The position numbers and the translations under genes were made by a program. Positions 7,554 to 12,541 of a stretch of DNA of 12,541 nt are shown here, piece by piece (the stretch's first letter is position 1; each line of letters starts with the position of its first letter). Source of the stretch: Nitrososphaerales archaeon TH526 (GTDB lineage Archaea > Thermoproteota > Nitrososphaeria > Nitrososphaerales > Nitrososphaeraceae); the NCBI GenBank assembly GCA_014523665.1, contig JAATVR010000351.1, forward strand, positions 1 through 12,541, written 5' to 3'. Under the pieces are notes generated by a model that worked only from the letters and a program-made list of their open reading frames with translations, was not told the DNA's origin and searched no databases.

Positions 7554-7582
7554 CTTATATTTCTGTGCTTTCTAAGATATAT
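7554..7582 (+). promoter_or_regulatory. candidate TATA boxes for the DEAD-box helicase gene
   Basis: Two A/T boxes occur here: CTTATATT at 7554-7561 and AGATATAT at 7575-7582. They would place transcription starts near 7586 or 7607 and give an untranslated leader of about 68-89 bases before TTG 7675. No TATA box sits 25-30 bases before the TTG, so unlike its neighbours this gene is unlikely to be leaderless. A short hairpin (AGTAT-4-ATACT) at 7609-7622 falls in the leader. Confidence 0.4.
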
Positions 7583-7674
7583 CGTCAAAAGCAGCGGCAG
7601 ATGTGTCAAGTATAGGAATACTACTTATCATTTCTTCCGTGCATTTGTGCAGAGAATATTAGTGAAAAGAAAGA

Positions 7675-9006
7675 TTGAATTCTACATTTGAAGAATTAGG
7701 GGTAAGTCCACCTTTAACTAGGGCATTGGAAGAAATAGGCTTCGCCAGGCCATTTCCTATTCAAGAAGCATCAATACCACTTATTTTGCAAGGGCATGAT
7801 GTAATTGGTCAGGCACACACTGGAACGGGTAAGACGGCAGCTTTCAGTTTGCCTGTCCTATCGCGTCTCAAAAGTAACGGTCCGGTACAATTTTTGATAT
7901 TGGTACCCACGCGGGAACTTGCGGTTCAAGTAACCCATGAGATTACAAAATATTCGAAGTATACCCCAATCCGGGTAGTTTCTATTTTTGGAGGGGTAAG
8001 TATCGGGCAACAACAATCACGATTGGAGAGAGGAGCTCAAGTAGTCGTTGCTACACCTGGCAGACTCATCGACCATTTGAAGAGAGGAACCATCGAGCTG
8101 GACAAGGTAAGTCACGTGGTACTTGACGAGGCAGATAGAATGTTAGATATGGGTTTCATTGATGATATTAGGTTCATTCTTTTCTATATAAGCGAAAAGC
8201 ATCAAACCTGTCTCTTCTCCGCCACAATGCCTCCTGAAATCATTCGCCTTGCGGAAGAATATATGACTAATCCTAAACAAGTTCGACTTAACGAAGAAGA
8301 AATCAGTCTCGATACAATCGATCAGTCATATCTAGTTACCCATGAAAGGCAGAAATTTAAGCATCTTTGCGAGTTAATCAAAAATGAAAGTAAGAAACAG
8401 ATGATCGTATTTGCTGCTACAAAACAGCGAACTCATAGATTGGCTAATGATTTAAAATATGCAGGCTTTAAGGCTATCTCTATACATGGAGATTTGTCAC
8501 AAAAGCAGCGAGAAGTGGCTATGTATAGATTCAAGACGGCAAAGGAAGAGATTCTTGTCGCTACCGACATAGCTGCTCGAGGTATAGATATCCCTGCCGT
8601 TAGTCATGTGGTAAATTATGATGTCCCAGAGGATCCATTGATTTATTTTCACCGCATCGGAAGAACAGCACGAGCAGGTGGCACCGGCAAGGCCGTATCC
8701 CTAGTTTCTGTGGAACGTGTAGAAGACTTTCAGAGAATTATCAACCGTACAGACCAGCCAATCCGCAAGCTGAATTTTGAACTAGGTATAGAAGTCCCTG
8801 TGTATGAGGGTAGGAACAATCGCACATCTTACTCGAGAGGTAGGTCATACAGGCCTTCTAATGGTTATCGAGATAGGCGAGAAAATCAGTATGGGCAGAG
8901 GAAATATAACAGCGAGATCGGCAACTCTCGGTACCGGGGAAAAGGAGAAGGTCGCTCTAGTAATCAGAAGAGATATAATAGAAGCTTTCACCAAAGGTCA
9001 TTTTAG
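7675..9006 (+). CDS. DEAD-box ATP-dependent RNA helicase
   Basis: The 443-residue protein has the complete DEAD-box core: Q motif around F5 to Q30, Walker A AHTGTGKT at 47-54, PTRELA, TPGRL, DEAD at 151-154, SAT at 182-184, DIAARGID, and HRIGRTARAG at 326-335. It unwinds short RNA duplexes with ATP, probably in ribosome assembly, RNA decay or cold adaptation, as for CshA/DeaD-type proteins. After about residue 378 the tail is rich in Arg, Gly, Ser, Asn and Tyr, resembling RG/RGG tails that bind RNA and promote condensates. TTG 7675 is the only start that keeps the whole Q motif; a weak GTGA Shine-Dalgarno-like element lies at 7662-7665. The gene has its own promoter region, shared divergently with the zinc-ribbon gene, and a probable 5' leader. 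Confidence 0.96.
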   Translation: MNSTFEELGVSPPLTRALEEIGFARPFPIQEASIPLILQGHDVIGQAHTGTGKTAAFSLPVLSRLKSNGPVQFLILVPTRELAVQVTHEITKYSKYTPIRVVSIFGGVSIGQQQSRLERGAQVVVATPGRLIDHLKRGTIELDKVSHVVLDEADRMLDMGFIDDIRFILFYISEKHQTCLFSATMPPEIIRLAEEYMTNPKQVRLNEEEISLDTIDQSYLVTHERQKFKHLCELIKNESKKQMIVFAATKQRTHRLANDLKYAGFKAISIHGDLSQKQREVAMYRFKTAKEEILVATDIAARGIDIPAVSHVVNYDVPEDPLIYFHRIGRTARAGGTGKAVSLVSVERVEDFQRIINRTDQPIRKLNFELGIEVPVYEGRNNRTSYSRGRSYRPSNGYRDRRENQYGQRKYNSEIGNSRYRGKGEGRSSNQKRYNRSFHQRSF

Positions 9007-9016
9007 TTTGGCTTAA

Positions 9017-9039
9017 GAACCAGGTTTGCATTGTGGTTC
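9017..9039 (+). repeat. small inverted repeat just after the helicase gene
   Basis: GAACCA at 9017-9022 pairs with TGGTTC at 9034-9039 across an 11-base loop, starting 10 bases after the helicase stop. It could form a 3' hairpin on the mRNA. No T-tract follows directly, so it is not a bacterial-type terminator; a T-rich stretch (9183-9193) appears only about 180 bases later. Confidence 0.4.
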
Positions 9040-9204
9040 CAGGATAGATCATTTCGAGTCTAGTAAGAATTTGATCAGGCGGAAAATGGTAAATTTCATC
9101 TATCTCGAGAGAATATCCCGACTGTTGGGTAGAACTAGGCCCAGCTATCTCGAAATATTTTGAAGCTTGATGTTAGGTATTTGGTTTCTTTTGTCTGTCG
9201 GTAA

Positions 9205-9212
9205 CTATATAT
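9205..9212 (+). promoter_or_regulatory. TATA box for the TFE-alpha gene
   Basis: CTATATAT is centred 28-29 bases before the ATG at 9237, and no Shine-Dalgarno sequence intervenes. This predicts a leaderless mRNA starting at or within a few bases of the ATG. Confidence 0.78.
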
Positions 9213-9236
9213 CTAAAAATTGATGATATAGACTAG

Positions 9237-9755
9237 ATGCAACAGGACAATAATGAAGATTCTTTTGTAAAAATTGCCGCCCTCATTGGAGGTGAGGAAT
9301 ATCTAAAAGTTGCCCGTGCCCTCTTGCATTCAGAAGATGCAACTGATGAGGAGATTGCAGGTGCAACTGGTCTTAGAATTAACATCATACGAAAGGTACT
9401 TTATGATATGTTTGGGAAAGCGTTGATTACGGGCATTCGTGTGAAAGACGAGAAAAAGGGATGGTTCGTATATAGATGGAGAGCAAAAAGGGATCAGGTA
9501 GATAATTTTATCGATAATCAGAAGAAAAAGATCCTTGATCGGTTACAAAAAAGACTCGAATATGAAGAATCCTCAGAATTCTACCATTGCGGGAACAATG
9601 ATTGTTCACATGTCAAATTTGATTTGGCGGTAGAGCAGTTCTTCAAATGCAGTACATGTAAGGAACCATTGAACATGATTGATAATAACCAGGTCAAGGA
9701 AGCTTTGCGGCAAAAGATTGAACAAATTATTTCAGACATTACACCCAAAAGCTAG
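9237..9755 (+). CDS. tfe: archaeal transcription initiation factor TFE, alpha subunit
   Basis: TFE-alpha, homologous to eukaryotic TFIIE-alpha, joins the RNA polymerase-TBP-TFB complex and stimulates promoter opening. The 172-residue product has the family architecture. An extended winged helix (about 10-85) includes DATDEEIAGATGL and ends in GWFVYRW at 75-81. A charged linker helix (about 86-112) follows. The zinc ribbon has C118, C123, C138 and C141, and a short helical C-terminal segment closes the protein. The first cysteine pair is spaced Cx4C instead of the more usual Cx2C. It is a single-gene unit with its own leaderless promoter, 230 bases after the helicase. A TFE-beta-like gene lies about 1.8 kb downstream on the other strand. 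Confidence 0.95.
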   Translation: MQQDNNEDSFVKIAALIGGEEYLKVARALLHSEDATDEEIAGATGLRINIIRKVLYDMFGKALITGIRVKDEKKGWFVYRWRAKRDQVDNFIDNQKKKILDRLQKRLEYEESSEFYHCGNNDCSHVKFDLAVEQFFKCSTCKEPLNMIDNNQVKEALRQKIEQIISDITPKS

Positions 9756-10311
9756 TATGCCTGCGTTAGTTCACTATCAAACCATTAGAAACAATTCGAA
9801 TACTCTTCGTATTTGAATCTGCTATTCACAATCAAAATCACTCGAAGAGGATTGGTCCAGATTAAAGATGATAGAGTCTACGTAATAAGGCCGAGAGATT
9901 AAATCATAAGGAAAATCACCCTCAAAATCGGCATCGTGTGTGTTGTCCTTGGAGGTACTATCAGATTTTTCCAAGAAAACATTAGTACTTATCAATTCAC
10001 TCTCGAAATTTTATATGCCATGTTCGTATAAAAAGTGTATGTCACCGATTGGCCATCCGATTTAGAGGATCAGGAAATGCCGGTCTTCGCTATTGGGTAA
10101 CATTAAAAATCGTCCTATAATGGTAGCTTTAATATCAGGAACCTAATAGGGGAAACATACGGCCTACTTGCCATCATTGTTCCTTTGTAGTAAACCCGTT
10201 GATCCTAATGTTCAAGGTAGATTATTTGTTACTTTTTGTAAATATCTATTCTGCTCCGCTAAACAGATGATTGGATACAATATTTTTCCACTCGAAATGA
10301 AAATTCACTCG
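9756..10311. other. 556-base gap with a hairpin and broken open frames
   Basis: No intact gene was found on either strand. The plus frame beginning at 9789 reads coding-like segments interrupted by TAA at 9900, 10029 and 10098: one ends VYVIRPRD, one is hydrophobic (VVLGGTIRFF), and one reads VYVTDWPSDLEDQEM. A different plus frame at 10133-10267 is open for 45 codons and includes RPTCHHCSFVVNP. These may be remnants of a decayed gene or chance. The stretch also holds a strong hairpin (9794-9818). No tRNA or repeat array was seen. Confidence 0.5.
9794..9818 (+). repeat. 10-bp hairpin downstream of TFE-alpha
   Basis: Arms ATTCGAATAC (9794-9803) and GTATTTGAAT (9809-9818) pair completely as RNA with one G-U wobble, around a 5-base TCTTC loop. 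It starts 38 bases after the TFE-alpha stop. There is no following T-tract. It may protect or process the mRNA 3' end, or be part of a small RNA or an old insertion. Confidence 0.55.
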
Positions 10312-10815
10312 TCACATCATTAAGGCGCCGCTATTGTTTAGCAATGCCCCGAGGAACAAGATTATCAACGACAATCCTACAATCACTCTTCCTAGAAGAA
10401 TAATTCTGGATCTTACAGGCTGGATGTAAGAATTGGAGTCACCATTCCTAATCCTGTTTTCTGTTTCAATGTCTATAGACCTAATATGGATAACATAGAT
10501 TATCAGCGTAACAATAACAAAGACGATCTTGATGAGCAAAATAATTCCATATTCTGAATCAATTAACGCATTTGGCTGCAATATAAAAGCACGAGAATTG
10601 TAAATTCCGGTTATTATCAGTATTATGAATGATGGTAATGCAATTCTATTGAATCTCCTTCCAATCCTCAGCATGAGTGCAAGCCGATCTGCTGGCGAGT
10701 CTGCAATCGTTCCTAACATGGGTGCCAAAACTATCCCCAAGAACAAGGATCCACCAACCCATATTGATGCACAGGTCAAATGCACCCAAAAAACCAAGAC
10801 ATCAGCCAACGCCAT
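10312..10815 (-). CDS. CopD-like integral membrane protein
   Basis: The 167-residue product has four predicted membrane helices (about 5-31, 57-77, 89-111 and 138-160). The first helix carries H12 in WVHLTCASIWVGG, the third begins near LLIKIVF and ends at H110. This His plus WxGG pattern is that of the CopD/copper-resistance D family and related DUF domains. Some members import copper; many are of unknown role. Copper handling would make sense in ammonia oxidisers, which depend on copper enzymes, but no copper-binding partner gene sits beside it here. ATG 10815 starts just before helix 1. Upstream, ATAATAGTA (10839-10847, minus) is a weak TATA-like candidate. It is divergent from the LEA14-type gene, with 86 bases between the starts. 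Confidence 0.78.
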   Translation of the reverse strand: MALADVLVFWVHLTCASIWVGGSLFLGIVLAPMLGTIADSPADRLALMLRIGRRFNRIALPSFIILIITGIYNSRAFILQPNALIDSEYGIILLIKIVFVIVTLIIYVIHIRSIDIETENRIRNGDSNSYIQPVRSRIILLGRVIVGLSLIILFLGALLNNSGALMM

Positions 10816-10867
10816 TACGAAACAGAGATTGATGTTAATACTATTATTCGTATTGTCTTAGAAAGGA

Positions 10868-10875
10868 TTTTAATG
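10868..10875 (+). promoter_or_regulatory. possible TATA box for the LEA14-type gene
   Basis: TTTTAATG (within GGATTTTAATGC) is centred about 30 bases before ATG 10902, compatible with a leaderless or near-leaderless transcript. It is a weaker match to the archaeal box than those at 1224, 7468 or 9205. Confidence 0.4.
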
Positions 10876-10901
10876 CGCTTTCGATTAGCATAAATGCCAG
10901 G

Positions 10902-11426
10902 ATGTTTCTAACCAAACGCAGAGCCATTCTTATTGGCGCTGTAGCAGCCATAGCAGCAGGGATAATTTTTACACCGCTTATCTTGACTCTCACTCTTCCG
11001 GCGGATATTAATGCAGTAAAGATCAACCTCGACAAAGTTGAGATCGTCAATCCTTCTCCAGAAGAGGAAACAGCGAACCTACTTACTCTTAATGTATTTT
11101 TTAAAATTGATAATCCTACTGATAAGACATTGGCGACCTCTAAAATCGATTATACCCTTTTCGCTAATGGTGAGTCTCTGGGTAACGGACATGTCGACTA
11201 CGCAGATATTCCTGTCCACGGACGACCACAACTGCTATCGGGAGGTGAAGCTAGAATTATGTCAAAGTTCGAAATACCCCGTAGCGATTCAAGTCTTACG
11301 CAATTCAATATTGGAAATCTCTCTAGCTCAGACATAAATTGGGAAGCGGATGGGACTGCTGATATCGAGTCTGGATTTGTTACAAGTCCATTGGCCTTTA
11401 AGACAGAATTAGAGCGTTCTTCATAG
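10902..11426 (+). CDS. LEA14/WHy-domain protein with N-terminal membrane anchor
   Basis: The 174-residue product starts with two positively charged residues followed by a hydrophobic segment (about 8-32) that acts as signal anchor. The remaining 140 residues form one beta-rich domain. LTLNVFFKIDNPTDKTL at 60-76, with NPT at 71-73, and the later DIPVHGRPQLLSGG match the LEA14-type (LEA_2) or WHy fold, a fibronectin-III-like sandwich. In plants and bacteria such proteins are linked to desiccation or stress. In archaea the role is unknown; the domain here would face the outside of the membrane. The gene appears monocistronic, divergent from the CopD-like gene, and ends before a T-run. Confidence 0.8.
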   Translation: MFLTKRRAILIGAVAAIAAGIIFTPLILTLTLPADINAVKINLDKVEIVNPSPEEETANLLTLNVFFKIDNPTDKTLATSKIDYTLFANGESLGNGHVDYADIPVHGRPQLLSGGEARIMSKFEIPRSDSSLTQFNIGNLSSSDINWEADGTADIESGFVTSPLAFKTELERSS

Positions 11427-11485
11427 ACTGATCTGAGCAAGAAACCTCAGTAACATTTAAGTTAAAATAGTGTTTGATCAGAAGG

Positions 11486-11491
11486 TTTTTT
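11486..11491 (+). terminator. T-run after the LEA14-type gene
   Basis: Six consecutive T residues lie 60 bases after the stop codon. Archaeal RNA polymerase terminates at short T-runs without needing a hairpin, so this is the likely 3' end. The convergent TFE-beta-like gene ends about 110 bases further on. Confidence 0.45.
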
Positions 11492-11600
11492 GTTCGTACA
11501 CCTAGCACCCAAGATTGTAATTGGGTTATGTATTTTGGCTAATTAATCCAAGCATTATTGCAATGCGCAGGCTGCTTCTAGTCTGTACACGAAGCCTTGA

Positions 11601-12029
11601 TTATAGTTCGATATGGTGCTGATGATTCAACGTTCTGCTAAAACTAGCGAGCACCCAATCTGCTATCCATGTACACTTGGCTGGACTATACTGACTCATA
11701 TCGTCTTCAGACGAACATAAATGTTGGAAATTACAACTGAAACACGGGGCCCCCTCAACACTATTTATCTCTACTTGTCTTTTTTCAATTTCAGACGTGG
11801 TAGGTTTCTTTACTATTAGTTTGTAAGTCCACCTGCCATTATAAAGGATTTTTTCTCTTGAAATAAGGGCCTGTTTTTCCAGATTCCCGACAAGCCTTGA
11901 TCCATCTCGGCTGTCTAGAGAAAATGTCTTACAAAGTTCAGTTTGGAATATTCCGTTCTCTCCGCTTCGAGAGATAGTTTGGAGTGCCTGTTCGACCAAA
12001 CTATTTCTAGTTTTAACTGAAATTTTCAT
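11601..12029 (-). CDS. TFE-beta-like / RPC34-related winged-helix protein with iron-sulfur motif
   Basis: Read from ATG 12029 the product has 142 residues. The N-terminal part (about 5-75) is a winged helix: GIFQTELCKTFSL, then SRDGSRLVGNLEKQALI and GRWTYKLI. The C-terminal part has C96, C99, C105 and C119 in a PC..C.....C....SP..C..I.DW arrangement. That matches the 4Fe-4S domain of archaeal TFE-beta and of RPC34/RPC39, the RNA polymerase III subunit. TFE-beta pairs with TFE-alpha and assists promoter melting, and its presence varies among archaea. The frame also opens at TTG 12053, eight residues earlier. A TATA box at 12081-12089 would start the transcript near 12058, giving either a very short leader to TTG or a 29-base leader to ATG, so the start is uncertain. 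No co-transcribed neighbour is seen. Confidence 0.82.
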   Translation of the reverse strand: MKISVKTRNSLVEQALQTISRSGENGIFQTELCKTFSLDSRDGSRLVGNLEKQALISREKILYNGRWTYKLIVKKPTTSEIEKRQVEINSVEGAPCFSCNFQHLCSSEDDMSQYSPAKCTWIADWVLASFSRTLNHQHHIEL

Positions 12030-12080
12030 AGGAGTAACTATTTCTGATGGCAAAATGTAATTTATTATTATCCAACATAG

Positions 12081-12089
12081 ATATAAAAA
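12081..12089 (-). promoter_or_regulatory. TATA box for the TFE-beta-like gene
   Basis: On the minus strand TTTTTATAT is centred 32 bases before TTG 12053 and 56 before ATG 12029. It predicts a transcript start near 12058. Confidence 0.6.
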
Positions 12090-12259
12090 TCTTCATACTT
12101 GTGCAGATATCTATTGAGTAGGCCATTGAGGTTTTAATTTCTACGAGCACTCTACACTGATAAGTGGATGTAACAATATATGATCCCAATCTACGATGAG
12201 GCTATAATGTCCTCACAACAATGGTTCCTATCAAAAGTGACGTATAATTCAGTGAATAG

Positions 12260-12267
12260 ATTTATAG
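12260..12267 (+). promoter_or_regulatory. TATA box for the Rieske gene
   Basis: ATTTATAG is centred about 35 bases before ATG 12299, predicting transcription from about 12290 and a leader of under 10 bases. Confidence 0.5.
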
Positions 12268-12298
12268 TATCTCGATCGGTAACTTTACGATTCCAGAG

Positions 12299-12541
12299 AT
12301 GATGAGGATCTGTGATAGTGATGACATAAAGGATAATTCTTTGAGTGTTTTCACAATTAACAATAGGGATATCCTCGTAGGAAGAAGAGATGGCAGGCTA
12401 TTCGCTTGCAGCAATTCATGTCCTCACCGAGGGGCCTCCTTATCGAAGGGACATTTTAATGGGAATAACATAGTGTGCTATATGCACGGATATGAGTATA
12501 ATATTTTCACAGGTGCATTAGAAAACATGAAATCTTGGAAA
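12299..12541 (+). CDS. Rieske-type [2Fe-2S] protein, 3' end outside the window
   Basis: The first 81 residues are visible and the frame is open at the window edge. The two Rieske cluster boxes are complete: C41-P-H43 in SCPHRGAS, and C60-Y-M-H63 in CYMHGYEYN, 16 residues apart, as in Rieske ferredoxins and the N-termini of oxygenases. The short lead-in (about 35 residues) before the first box indicates a soluble Rieske ferredoxin or a NirD-like or oxygenase-type protein, not a membrane-bound cytochrome bc subunit. Which it is depends on the missing part. Start ATG 12299 is chosen over ATG 12302 because it is the first in frame after a stop at 12257-12259. It is an electron carrier or redox-enzyme module by family. 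Confidence 0.9.
   Translation, partial: MMRICDSDDIKDNSLSVFTINNRDILVGRRDGRLFACSNSCPHRGASLSKGHFNGNNIVCYMHGYEYNIFTGALENMKSWK

Noticed and set aside
7458..7691. 77-codon open frame between the zinc-ribbon gene and the helicase
   Set aside because: It lies in the divergent promoter region, overlaps the helicase start in another frame, and shows no protein-like pattern.
9789..10100. Small membrane protein gene read through in-frame TAA codons
   Set aside because: Three stops interrupt it, there is no good start codon after the first one, and recoding of TAA has no support here.
1..12541. CRISPR array, transposon, integrase, toxin-antitoxin or other defence system
   Set aside because: No spaced repeats, terminal inverted repeats, transposase-like or defence-type domains were seen on either strand.
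1..12541. tRNA or rRNA gene in the intergenic gaps
   Set aside because: No cloverleaf-compatible sequence with a GTTC-type T-loop and acceptor pairing, nor rRNA-like sequence, was recognised by eye.

Overview
The window looks like chromosomal DNA of a thaumarchaeon (class Nitrososphaeria, ammonia-oxidising archaea and relatives). The evidence is the set of genes: a helicase-less XPF/ERCC4 nuclease with tandem helix-hairpin-helix motifs, exosome subunit Csl4, an MptE-like archaeal pterin kinase, transcription factor TFE-alpha, and a TFE-beta/RPC34-like protein with an iron-sulfur cysteine motif. These are combined with a single-chain GMP synthase, a standalone prephenate dehydratase, a DEAD-box RNA helicase, a CopD-like membrane protein, a LEA14-type protein and a Rieske protein. 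Start signals are also archaeal. Several genes have an A/T-rich TATA-like box centred 26-29 bases before the start codon and no Shine-Dalgarno sequence, which fits leaderless mRNAs. GTG and TTG starts are common. Base composition is moderately AT-rich (about 60% by eye), and intergenic spaces are fairly long. I cannot assign genus or species.

Layout, left to right. 149-904 (+): XPF-family nuclease. 905-1256: no convincing gene. 1257-1724 (+): small membrane-anchored extracytoplasmic protein. 1737-3180 (-): csl4 followed by pheA with a 14-base overlap, so probably one transcript. 3369-4094 (+): mptE-like kinase. 4232-6544 (+): an unrecognised two-domain protein and guaA, separated by 3 bases and probably co-transcribed. 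6618-7445 (-): PRC-barrel-like protein flanked by two zinc ribbons, from a textbook leaderless promoter. 7675-9006 (+): DEAD-box helicase with an Arg/Gly/Ser/Asn/Tyr-rich tail and probably a 70-90 base leader. 9237-9755 (+): TFE-alpha. 9756-10311: a 556-base stretch with a good hairpin and only broken open frames. 10312-10815 (-): CopD-like four-helix membrane protein, divergent from 10902-11426 (+), a LEA14/WHy-type lipid-facing or secreted protein. 11601-12029 (-): TFE-beta-like winged-helix/iron-sulfur protein. 12299-12541 (+): start of a Rieske [2Fe-2S] protein that runs off the window.

Functionally this is mostly information processing (DNA repair, RNA decay, RNA remodelling, basal transcription) mixed with purine, phenylalanine and pterin biosynthesis. 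I found no CRISPR array, transposase, integrase, tRNA, rRNA, toxin-antitoxin pair or recognisable defence cluster. The more interesting points are both TFE subunits lying within about 2.9 kb, the unrecognised gene coupled to guaA, the double zinc-ribbon PRC-barrel protein, the helicase leader, and the hairpin-bearing gap after TFE-alpha. I see no convincing undescribed multi-gene system.
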